DNA from: Desulfovibrio sp.
GTDB taxonomy: Bacteria > Desulfobacterota > Desulfovibrionia > Desulfovibrionales > Desulfovibrionaceae
Direction of reading: 5' to 3'
DNA length: 48,497 nt
Assembly (NCBI RefSeq): GCF_014803725.1
Contig: NZ_JAAVBE010000007.1
Span: 45,037-93,533 of the forward strand
The first letter of the stretch is position 1. Every line of letters starts with the position of its first letter. Below the pieces are notes generated by a model. The model did no database searches. It saw nothing but the letters and a program-made list of their open reading frames with translations, and was not told the origin of the DNA. The position numbers were made by a program, and so were the translations under genes. Shown here piece after piece: positions 8,247 to 17,213 of this stretch.

Positions 8247-10039
8247 CGACGGAGGCGCCCGCCCCGCACAAGCCCGACGCCCCGCGCCCGGCCTTCCGGG
8301 AGCTCGTGCTCGGGGCCATGCCGCGCGGAGCCGACCCTGCGCGGGTTCTGGCCGTGGGGCCTTCCTGCTTTGCGGGCCGGGAAGAATTTTTCCCGGACTG
8401 GGAAACCGCCTTCACCTTCGCGCCCGAGCCCCTGGCCGACCACGCCGTCGCCCGCGAGGCCGCGCGGGCTGCCCAGGGGCTGGCGGCGGACGCCATCCCG
8501 CGCCTGGCCGCATGGCTCTCGCCCCATGCCGGGGAGCTGCCCGCCGCCTATTGGCAGACCCTGCTCGCCCCATGGGCCGTGGACGTGGCGCGGCAAATCA
8601 TCGAGCGCCATCTGCGCGCCCGGGCCATGATTCACGCCTGGGGCGAGCTGGAGCTTCACGTGGGGCTGGTCCCCGCGGACATGGATTTCCATTTCGCCGA
8701 CGAGCACGACTTCACCCTGCGCGGCGCCCTCGGCACGGACTTCAACCACTGGCTCTTCTCCCGCCTTCTTGAGGCGGACTGGCCCCCCGCATGGAAGCGG
8801 CACTTCCCCGAGGTCACCGCGGACACGCCGCAAGCCCCTGCGGCCAAGGCCCCGGACGGTGGGGGCGGGCCGGGCGCGTCGCCCCTGCGGCAGTGGCTCA
8901 GGCGCACGCTGCGCGCGCTCCTGCTCGGCCTGCCCTTCCCGCGCCTCAAGGGCATGACCCTGCCGCAGGCCCTGCGTTTTTCGCTGGCCCTGCTGCATCC
9001 CTGCCACGGGCCGGACCACAGCCTTGATCTTGAAACGGCCTTCGGCAGCCGCGAGGGCAAAGACACGCCCCTCATCCCGCCGCTGCCGCTGGATCCGCTG
9101 CCGCTCTTCCAGGCCGCCTGCCCCGAGAGCCTGCGCGCGCTCACGCACCCGGCAACGCTCTCGCGCACCTCGCGGCCCCGGTTGCGCGTGGCCACCATCC
9201 TCGCCTATGAGGACGCGGCCTACCGTGAACGGCTGGCCCGCTGGCGCGGGCGCGGGCACCGCCTCGCCTTCGCCCAGCACGGCGGCAACTACGGCATGGA
9301 GGCCGTGGCCTGCGAAACGGCCTTTGTGGAATACAGCCAGGATGTGTTCTTCACCTGGGGCTGGACGCGCCACGGCGAGACGCGGGGCAATTTCGTGCCG
9401 CTGCCCTCGCCGCAGCTGGCGCGCCTGGAAAACGCCTGGCATGGCGCGAACGGAGAAAATCTCCTCTTCGTGGGCACGGAAATGGCGGCTTTCGCCTACA
9501 GGCTCGACTCCCACCCCACGCCCCTGCAACTGGTGGAATACCGCGAAGACAAGGAATGGTTCTTCGAGGCGCTGGGGCGCGAGCTCCAGGCGCGCACCCT
9601 CTACCGGCCGTATTTTCCCCTGCCGGGCTGCCTTGAAGACGCGGCGTGGCTCTTGCCGCGCATGCCGCGCCTCAAGCTCTGCACCGGGCCGCTTTTGCCG
9701 CAGCTGCTCGGTTGCCGGCTGCTCGTGCTCGACCATCACGGCACGTCGCTCCTCGAAGCCATGGCCGCCAACGTGCCCATGGTGCTCTACTGGAACCGCG
9801 CCCACTGGCCCCTCACCCCCGAGGGGGAGGCCCTGCTGGACGAGCTCGCGGCCGCGGGCATCTGGTTCCCCACGGCGGAGGAAGCCGCCGTGCAGGCGCG
9901 GCGCGTCTGGCCGGCAGCCGCCTCGTGGTGGCAAAGCCCGGACATCCAGGTCGCGCGGGGGCGTTTCTGTGACGCGCAGGCCCGGCTTTCCCATGGCAAG
10001 GAAGTTCCCCTCTGGACGCAAACGCTGAAGGCGCTATGA
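8222..10039 (+). CDS. Putative surface-carbohydrate transferase (LIC12162-like)
   Basis: A 605-residue protein with the layout I associate with the LIC12162 family of putative transferases, usually found in surface polysaccharide loci. Family-like blocks are AYWQTLLAPWAVDVARQIIE near residue 118, DFNHWLFSRLLE near 173, a central FAQHGGNYGME segment near 353, and a C-terminal LLVLDHHGTSLLEAMAANVP segment near 503 resembling the donor-binding end of GT-B-like enzymes. The reaction is unknown. The frame opens at a GTG inside neuB, a 25-base overlap; an alternative in-frame ATG lies at 8,319. The overlap and partner suggest it handles the nonulosonic acid made by the NeuB-like enzyme or a glycan carrying it. 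Its stop overlaps the next start (ATGA). Confidence 0.65.
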   Translation: MDGSGTALTTEAPAPHKPDAPRPAFRELVLGAMPRGADPARVLAVGPSCFAGREEFFPDWETAFTFAPEPLADHAVAREAARAAQGLAADAIPRLAAWLSPHAGELPAAYWQTLLAPWAVDVARQIIERHLRARAMIHAWGELELHVGLVPADMDFHFADEHDFTLRGALGTDFNHWLFSRLLEADWPPAWKRHFPEVTADTPQAPAAKAPDGGGGPGASPLRQWLRRTLRALLLGLPFPRLKGMTLPQALRFSLALLHPCHGPDHSLDLETAFGSREGKDTPLIPPLPLDPLPLFQAACPESLRALTHPATLSRTSRPRLRVATILAYEDAAYRERLARWRGRGHRLAFAQHGGNYGMEAVACETAFVEYSQDVFFTWGWTRHGETRGNFVPLPSPQLARLENAWHGANGENLLFVGTEMAAFAYRLDSHPTPLQLVEYREDKEWFFEALGRELQARTLYRPYFPLPGCLEDAAWLLPRMPRLKLCTGPLLPQLLGCRLLVLDHHGTSLLEAMAANVPMVLYWNRAHWPLTPEGEALLDELAAAGIWFPTAEEAAVQARRVWPAAASWWQSPDIQVARGRFCDAQARLSHGKEVPLWTQTLKAL

Positions 10040-11193
10040 ACACCCTCCCCCGCCTGTGGCACAGGATGCGCGCGGCTCTCGCGCCGGCCCCGAAACTTCT
10101 TCCGCTGCTGGCGCTCGCGCTGGTTCTCGCCGTAGCCCTCGCATCTGCCCCGGCTCCGGCGCTTTCCGCCGCCAAGGCAGCCACGCCGCCCAAGGCCGCG
10201 CCGGACGCGGCCAGGGATCTCACCGCCGCGCAGGCCGCGCTCGACAAGGGCGACTATGCCGCGGTCATCGGGCTGCTCTCCCCGCTTGCCGAAGCGGGCA
10301 ATGCCGAGGCGCTCTATGTGCTCGGGCGGCTCCGCCTCGAGGGCAAGGGCGTGAAGAAAAACGAGGTGCGCGCGGCCCAGCTTTTCAGCCAGGCCGCGGA
10401 AAAGGGCGACATCAGCGCCCAGAACGCCTGGGCCACGGCGCTGGCCCGCGGCCAGGGCACGCGCCGCAACTATCTCGAGGCGGCGCGCTGGTTCCGCAAG
10501 GCCGCCGATCAGGGCCTCGCCGAAGCGCAGTACAATCTCGGCTATCTCTACGCCCACGGCCGCGGCGTAAAAAAGGACGAGAACGCCGCCCTCGACTGGT
10601 ACGGCCGCGCCGCCAACCAGGGCCTCGCCGACGCCCAGTATTCCCTCGGCTGGACCTACCTCAACGCCAAGGGCGACAACCAGAGCGACACCAAGGCCGC
10701 GCACTGGTTCGCCAAGGCGGCGGAGCAGGATCACCTCAAGGCGCAGAACAACCTCGCCTTCATGTATGCGGAAGGGCGCGGCTTCGCGCAGGACCCGGCG
10801 CGTGCCGTGCAGTGGTACACGCGCGCGGCCGAGCGGGGCTCGCCCGAGGCGCAGTACAACCTGGGCTTCATGTACGAGCAGGGGCGCGGCGTGCCGCAGG
10901 ACTACGCCAAGGCCGTGGAATGGTACCGCAAGGCAGCGGAGCAGAACGAGGCCGCGGCCCAGTTCAGCCTCGGGCTCATGTATGACCAGGGCACGGGCGT
11001 GGAGCGCAACCTCACCGAGGCGACGCGCTGGTACCGGCTCGCCGCGCGCAATGGCGACCCGGACGCCAAGGCCGTGCTCCGCGCGCAGAGCGCGGCTGCC
11101 GCGCCGGTGGTCAAGAGCGCGCCCAAGCCAGCCCCCAAGACGGCCGCCCGCGCCAAGGACGCTCCCAAGAGCCGCGAGGCCAAAAAGCCCTAG
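10036..11193 (+). CDS. Exported Sel1-repeat protein
   Basis: A 385-residue protein with a long N-terminal signal: positive residues, then LLPLLALALVLAVALASAPAPALSA, with a likely AxA cleavage before AKAATPP. From about residue 85 to 350 there are roughly seven Sel1-like repeats of 36 residues, recognisable as AxxxLGxxYxxGxGVxxDxxxAxxWYxKAAxQG. Such alpha-solenoids serve as protein-protein scaffolds, often in the periplasm. The C-terminus is a Lys/Ala/Pro-rich tail. The start overlaps the transferase stop as ATGA, so translation is probably coupled, which ties it to the neuB-transferase unit. A bidirectional terminator follows. A second, AT-rich Sel1 gene lies in the integrated element. Confidence 0.88.
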   Translation: MNTLPRLWHRMRAALAPAPKLLPLLALALVLAVALASAPAPALSAAKAATPPKAAPDAARDLTAAQAALDKGDYAAVIGLLSPLAEAGNAEALYVLGRLRLEGKGVKKNEVRAAQLFSQAAEKGDISAQNAWATALARGQGTRRNYLEAARWFRKAADQGLAEAQYNLGYLYAHGRGVKKDENAALDWYGRAANQGLADAQYSLGWTYLNAKGDNQSDTKAAHWFAKAAEQDHLKAQNNLAFMYAEGRGFAQDPARAVQWYTRAAERGSPEAQYNLGFMYEQGRGVPQDYAKAVEWYRKAAEQNEAAAQFSLGLMYDQGTGVERNLTEATRWYRLAARNGDPDAKAVLRAQSAAAAPVVKSAPKPAPKTAARAKDAPKSREAKKP

Positions 11194-11217
11194 CGGCGGA
11201 AAAATCCCGCAAGACGC

Positions 11218-11254
11218 AAAAACGCCGGGCAGCCCCAAGCTCCCCGGCGTTTTT
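11218..11254. terminator. Bidirectional intrinsic terminator
   Basis: Stem AAAAACGCCGGG pairs with CCCGGCGTTTTT around a 12-13-base loop. It has A and T tracts on both sides, so it can stop both the Sel1 transcript and the converging bfr transcript. Confidence 0.85.
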
Positions 11255-11274
11255 GATTCGGCTTTTTACAAAAA

Positions 11275-11814
11275 CTAGAAGTCTTCCTTCTCCATCACCT
11301 TCACGAAGCTCTTGATCGGGCCGGTGTGCTTGGAGGTGGCGACGTACTTGGCGAGGAAGACATCGCCCAGGGTGGCGATGTGGCCGGCGGTCTCCTTGTA
11401 GTAGGCGAGGTGGATGTCCTCTTCCGAGATGATGGAATGGAAGAGACCGGCGCTCGTGCTGTCGCCCGCCTTGTGGCAGATCTCGGCAAGCTCGTTGTAG
11501 GTCTTGACCGTGTTGGCTTCCATGTTGATGTCAAAGGGGAAGATCTCCTTGACGGACTGGCCCTGCACGACGCCGCCGGCCTTGTCACACGTCGGCGCGC
11601 CGCCCAGGGTGTCGATGCGCTCGGCGAAGCGCTGGGCGTGGCGCATTTCGTCCACGGAGATGAGCTTCACATAGGCGCAGAGCTGCCCGTAATCGAGCTC
11701 GCTCAGGATGTAGTGCTGGATCATGTACTGGTGGATGGCCTGAAGCTCCATGCTGCGCGCCTTGTTCAGGGCGTCGATGACCTTCTTGGTGTTGGGGTCC
11801 ATTTTGACAGCCAT
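11275..11814 (-). CDS. bfr: Bacterioferritin
   Basis: Iron-storage and ferroxidase protein forming a 24-subunit cytoplasmic shell. At 179 residues it matches the length I recall for D. desulfuricans bacterioferritin, which binds an Fe-coproporphyrin haem between subunits. Ferroxidase ligands are in place: E23, E56, H59, E99, E132 and H135 (MEL, DEMRH, NMEA and SEEDIH contexts). M57 in DEMRH is the haem axial ligand position. The start at 11,814 (MAVKMDPNTKK) has AAGGAG seven bases upstream; a longer frame to 11,847 lacks a ribosome site. It converges on the Sel1 gene and is divergent from rplM. An iron-responsive promoter would lie in 11,815-11,940, but I could not pick out a Fur box. Confidence 0.95.
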   Translation of the reverse strand: MAVKMDPNTKKVIDALNKARSMELQAIHQYMIQHYILSELDYGQLCAYVKLISVDEMRHAQRFAERIDTLGGAPTCDKAGGVVQGQSVKEIFPFDINMEANTVKTYNELAEICHKAGDSTSAGLFHSIISEEDIHLAYYKETAGHIATLGDVFLAKYVATSKHTGPIKSFVKVMEKEDF

Positions 11815-11940
11815 TGTCCGGCTCCTTGCGGTTTGGAGAAAGTTCACGTTCGCCGGGCCGCACCGGCCCGTGCCGAAAAGAGCCTAACCGCGCCAAAAAG
11901 GGCTTGTCAAGCCGCTGCGCCGGTCGGGCGGCGCGACCCC

Positions 11941-11969
11941 TTGACAGGAAAAGCGCGCCGGCGTATCAA
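11941..11969 (+). promoter_or_regulatory. Sigma-70 promoter for rplM-rpsI
   Basis: TTGACA at 11,941-11,946 and TATCAA at 11,964-11,969 are separated by 17 bases. This would place the transcript start about 130 bases before rplM, leaving room for a 5' leader. Confidence 0.75.
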
Positions 11970-12106
11970 GACCGCCTTGCGGCATCACGCAGCGCGCATC
12001 TTTTCGCTCCGCCCGGTCTTCCCCGTTGGCCCGGCGGCGGCGCCACATTTCCCGCGCCAGTGCGAGGGCCGCCCCCAAGGCTGCAATCCACCGAGGAGTT
12101 TCTCCC

Positions 12107-12541
12107 ATGAAGACCTTTACCCTCACGCCCAAGGACATCGACCGCCAGTGGTTCGTGGTCGATGCCGCCGACCAGGTGCTCGGCCGCTTTGCGAGCCAGA
12201 TAGCCAACCGCCTGCGCGGCAAGTACAAGCCCGAATATTCCCCGCACATGGACAATGGCGACTTCATCGTGGTCATCAACTGCGAGAAAATCCGCGTCAC
12301 GGGCAAGAAGCTCGAAGAAAAGAAATATTACCGCCATTCCGGCTGGGTGGGCAGCCTCAAGACCACCAGCCTCGCCGACATGCTGGCCACCCATCCCAAG
12401 AGGGTGATCACCCTCGCCGTGCGCGGCATGCTGCCCAAGAACCGCCTGGGGCGCCACATGCTGAAAAAGCTCAAGGTCTGCGTCGGCCCCGAGCATCCCT
12501 ACAAGGCCCAGAAGCCCCAGCCCCTGACCCTGCCCTACTAA
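12107..12541 (+). CDS. rplM: Large-subunit ribosomal protein L13 (uL13)
   Basis: Structural protein of the 50S subunit. The 144 residues from [20 protein letters not shown] to QPLTLPY are the full bacterial L13, including [21 protein letters not shown]. The ATG at 12,107 has GAGGAG upstream; longer in-frame extensions to 12,026 do not match the family. It forms the standard pair with rpsI, 12 bases downstream, behind a consensus promoter. Confidence 0.98.
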   Translation: MKTFTLTPKDIDRQWFVVDAADQVLGRFASQIANRLRGKYKPEYSPHMDNGDFIVVINCEKIRVTGKKLEEKKYYRHSGWVGSLKTTSLADMLATHPKRVITLAVRGMLPKNRLGRHMLKKLKVCVGPEHPYKAQKPQPLTLPY

Positions 12542-12553
12542 GGAGCGCATGCC

Positions 12554-12946
12554 ATGAGCGACAAATTTGAATATGGCACCGGGCGCCGCAAGACCGCCAC
12601 GGCCCGCACCCGCATCTATGCCGGTTCGGGCGGTATCCTCGTCAACGGCCGTCCCTATGAGGAGTATTTCCCGCGCAAGACCCTCCAGATGATCATCCGC
12701 CAGCCGCTCACCCTGTGCAAGGTGGCCGACAAGGTGGACGTGCGCGTCAACGTGGCCGGCGGCGGCGTGAGCGGACAGGCCGAGGCCGTGCGCCACGGCA
12801 TCTCCCGCGCCCTGCTCCTGGTGGACCCGGCCTTGCGCCCGGTGCTCAAGAAGGCCGGCTTCCTCACGCGCGACGCGCGCAAGAAGGAGCGCAAAAAGTA
12901 CGGCCTGCGCGCCGCCCGCGCCCGCTACCAGTATTCGAAGCGCTGA
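12554..12946 (+). CDS. rpsI: Small-subunit ribosomal protein S9 (uS9)
   Basis: Structural protein of the 30S subunit, 130 residues. [27 protein letters not shown] is the typical start and [17 protein letters not shown] the conserved basic C-terminal tail that reaches the P-site tRNA. AAGGAG precedes the ATG. It is co-transcribed with rplM. Confidence 0.98.
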   Translation: MSDKFEYGTGRRKTATARTRIYAGSGGILVNGRPYEEYFPRKTLQMIIRQPLTLCKVADKVDVRVNVAGGGVSGQAEAVRHGISRALLLVDPALRPVLKKAGFLTRDARKKERKKYGLRAARARYQYSKR

Positions 12947-13074
12947 TCCGGGCTTTTCCGGCATGCGGGGCACTTCCCCCGGCCGGCCCCGGTATGCGGC
13001 CAGCCGCCCGCGTCCTTTCGTGGATGCAGGCGGCTGGCCGCGCGGCTTCCTCTCCCCTCTTGCTTCGCATCCGC

Positions 13075-14898
13075 ATGACCGCCGACGCCCCCACGCCCGA
13101 CACGGACGGCACAGCGCCCCTGCGCGAATACGCCTACGCCCACGCCCAGACCGTCGGTTCCACGGGCTATTTTTCCTGCGAGCCCTTGGGGCCTCTTCCG
13201 CTGGACGCGGCGCTCGCCGCATTTGAGGGCGCGCCTCTCGACGACTTTCTCCACGAGCATCTCTTGCGCCGACTGGGCACGCTGGACAAGGTTCGCCTGA
13301 CCGCCCTCGCCGAAAGCTGCCTTCCGCCGGACCCCCGGCCGGCGCTCGCGGCGCTGCTGCTCGAGTGCGTCCTGCTCTTCCCCGAGGCCGCAGACGCGCT
13401 CGCCCCCAGGCTCGACGCCCTGCGCACCCAGGCCGCGCCGCCGGCAGAGGCCGCTTCCGGGCTGCGCCTTGCGGCCGCCTCCCGGGACGACCGGGAGGCC
13501 GCGCTCGCCTGGGGCGAGCTCTTCCACGCCAACATGGCCGGCCACCGGCCCTTGCCCCGGCTGGAGGAAAGCGACATCCCGCTGCCGCATGGCGCACCCG
13601 CGCTGGCCCGCGCCATGGCGCAGGTGACGCGCAAGGACGCGGCCGGCATCCTCGCCGCTACGCATGCCCGCCTCGCCGCGCGGGACTGGCCCGAGGGCTG
13701 CCGCCCCCCCGCGCAGGAGACCTATGAGCGCGCCGTGAACGCGCTGGAACGCGCGGGCGTGCTCGCCGGCCTTGAAATGCGCCACGAGGCCTCGCTTTCG
13801 CCCATCGCGCTCTTGCGCGACTGGCAGGTGGACGTGACCGTGCGCAACGGGCGCCACGCCCACAGCCTGCGCGGCACGGCAACGGCCTATGGCCGCGGCC
13901 TCAGCCTGGCCGGCGCCCGCGCCTCCTGCGTCATGGAAGTGGCCGAGCGCGCCAGCGCCTACGCCTCCCTGGGGCCCGGCGGCGCGCACGGCGACGGCGA
14001 AGTGCTCGGCAGGCGCACGCCGCTCCCGCTCAGGCGGGCCACGGCGGCGGAACTCACGCGGGCCGGCCTCCGCCCTCTCGTGCCCGGGTTCGTCGGCAAT
14101 CATCTCATGGACGCCCCGCTCCACTGGGTCGAAGCGCGCGGGGCCGCCGGCGGCGAAGCCCTGGTGGCGCTGCAAAATGTCCTCCTCTTCTGCAATGCGG
14201 ATGAGCCGAAGCTCGGCGCCTCCCCCGGCTCCACGGGCCTCGCCTCGGGAAATACGCTTGAGGAGGCCCGCTTTGCGGCGCTCATGGAAGTCATCGAGCG
14301 CGACGCCGACGCCACCACGCCCTTCTGCCGCCATGCCTGCTTCACCCTCCGAAGCCGTGACCCGCGCCTCCAGGGCCTGTTGGACGACTATGCGGCGCGC
14401 GGCATCCGCGTGCAATTCCAGGACATTACCAGCGAGTTCGGCATCCCGGTGTACCGCGCCTTCGTGACCGCGCGCGACGGCCGCGTGGCCACGGCCACCG
14501 GCGCCGGCCTTTGCGGGGCGCAGGCCGCGCTCTCCGCGCTCACCGAGACGCCGTGGCCCTATTCCTGGGCCACGCCCGCGCCCCACGGCGTGGCCTCGGG
14601 CCCCGGGCTCGCCGGGCTGGGCACCCGCGTGCTCGAAGAACTGCCCGACTGGACCCTCCCCACGCCGAAAGCCGGCCTCGCCCTGCTCGAAAGCGTGCTT
14701 GCCGCGCATGACCGCGAGATATTTTTTGTGGAGCTCACCCGCGCCGACCTCGGCATCCCGGTGGCGCGCGTCCTCGTGCCCGGCCTCGAGCCGCACGCCG
14801 ATTTTGACAGCGTAACGCGGCCCGCGCCCCGCCTCTTCGCCCGGCAGGCCCTGCTCAACGAAGGCGCGGACGAGGACCATCCCCTTTTCCGCAACTGA
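13075..14898 (+). CDS. YcaO-family ATP-dependent enzyme
   Basis: YcaO proteins use ATP to activate peptide amide carbonyls, as in azoline or thioamide formation, or act on ribosomal protein S12 modification in E. coli. Here the domain occupies roughly the C-terminal 400 of 607 residues. GRGLSLAGARASCVMEVAER and GLASGNTLEEARFAALMEVIERDA are the typical paired glycine/glutamate blocks that hold ATP and Mg. The first 200 residues are an unrecognised helical Ala/Leu-rich region. The start is uncertain: in-frame ATGs at 12,994, 13,024 and 13,075 all lack a clear ribosome site, and I took the last. It follows rpsI on the same strand with no TfuA partner, dehydrogenase or precursor peptide visible. 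Confidence 0.85.
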   Translation: MTADAPTPDTDGTAPLREYAYAHAQTVGSTGYFSCEPLGPLPLDAALAAFEGAPLDDFLHEHLLRRLGTLDKVRLTALAESCLPPDPRPALAALLLECVLLFPEAADALAPRLDALRTQAAPPAEAASGLRLAAASRDDREAALAWGELFHANMAGHRPLPRLEESDIPLPHGAPALARAMAQVTRKDAAGILAATHARLAARDWPEGCRPPAQETYERAVNALERAGVLAGLEMRHEASLSPIALLRDWQVDVTVRNGRHAHSLRGTATAYGRGLSLAGARASCVMEVAERASAYASLGPGGAHGDGEVLGRRTPLPLRRATAAELTRAGLRPLVPGFVGNHLMDAPLHWVEARGAAGGEALVALQNVLLFCNADEPKLGASPGSTGLASGNTLEEARFAALMEVIERDADATTPFCRHACFTLRSRDPRLQGLLDDYAARGIRVQFQDITSEFGIPVYRAFVTARDGRVATATGAGLCGAQAALSALTETPWPYSWATPAPHGVASGPGLAGLGTRVLEELPDWTLPTPKAGLALLESVLAAHDREIFFVELTRADLGIPVARVLVPGLEPHADFDSVTRPAPRLFARQALLNEGADEDHPLFRN

Positions 14899-14933
14899 AA
14901 CCCCAACGCGCCACAGAGGCAAAGGCAGGCACC

Positions 14934-16523
<1,590 letters not shown>

Positions 16524-16544
16524 GCGCAAGCCCCGTATTTTCGC

Positions 16545-16573
16545 TCGACCTTGCGAGGGGAGTCCGCTATGCT
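16545..16573 (+). promoter_or_regulatory. Possible promoter for cytochrome c3 gene
   Basis: TCGACC at 16,545-16,550 and TATGCT at 16,568-16,573 are 17 bases apart, each matching four of six consensus positions. They lie between ilvA and the cytochrome gene, leaving a leader of about 60 bases. The match is weak. Confidence 0.3.
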
Positions 16574-16640
16574 TAACACGCGGATTTTCCACAGCAACCG
16601 CCAACTCTGCAAACGGCGCGACGCGCCCAAGGAGATGCCC

Positions 16641-17039
16641 ATGCGGATCAGCCTCTTCCTCGCCGTGCTGGCCCTTTGCGCTTTCGGCGCCGTGAGCGCC
16701 CATGCCACGGCCACGCCGGCCGTGCCCGAAGGCCCCATCGAGTTCAAGGGCGCCAAGAAGACCGTCATGTTCCCGCATTCGGCCCACGCCAAGGTGGAGT
16801 GCGTGGTCTGCCACCACAAGGTCAACGGCGAGCCCAACTTCCAGAAGTGCGCCACTTCGGGCTGCCACGACGACCTCACCGCCAAGAAGGGCGAAAAGAG
16901 CCTCTACTTCGTGGTCCACAACAAGGGCGCCGACCTGCGCCACCAGACCTGCCTCGCCTGTCACAGCAAGGTCGCCGAGGAAAAGCCGGACCTGAAGAAG
17001 GAGCTCACGGGCTGCTCCAAGTCCAAGTGCCATCCCTAA
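16641..17039 (+). CDS. Periplasmic tetraheme cytochrome c3
   Basis: Low-potential electron carrier between periplasmic hydrogenases or formate dehydrogenases and membrane complexes in sulfate reducers. The 132-residue precursor begins with a Sec signal (MRISLFLAVLALCAFGAVSAHA). The mature part has four haem attachment sites of the type I c3 pattern: CVVCH, CATSGCH, CLACH and CSKSKCH, two with two and two with four residues between the cysteines. FPHSAH and YFVVH supply distal histidines. It ends in the typical LTGCSKSKCHP. AAGGAG six bases before 16,641 fixes the start; an upstream in-frame ATG at 16,551 would place 30 residues before the signal and is rejected. The gene is probably monocistronic. 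Confidence 0.96.
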   Translation: MRISLFLAVLALCAFGAVSAHATATPAVPEGPIEFKGAKKTVMFPHSAHAKVECVVCHHKVNGEPNFQKCATSGCHDDLTAKKGEKSLYFVVHNKGADLRHQTCLACHSKVAEEKPDLKKELTGCSKSKCHP

Positions 17040-17091
17040 GGGCCGCTTTCAGGAAGGGCCGGCACCGGCCACTATTTGCGCCGCGTGGCAT

Positions 17092-17109
17092 AAACTGATA
17101 CAGTTTTTT
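17092..17109 (+). terminator. Short hairpin with T-run after cytochrome c3
   Basis: AAACTG, ATA loop, CAGTTT followed by more T residues. The stem is only six pairs and AT-rich, so it would be a weak intrinsic terminator. Confidence 0.4.
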
Positions 17110-17213
17110 GCCGTTCTCTAGAGCGACTGCCCGGCGCCTCACAGGCCCGGGCAAGCCGCCCTGCGGCCGCCGCGTCCGCGCGGCCGCGTACGCACGCAAA
17201 CCGCGAGGTTGCC

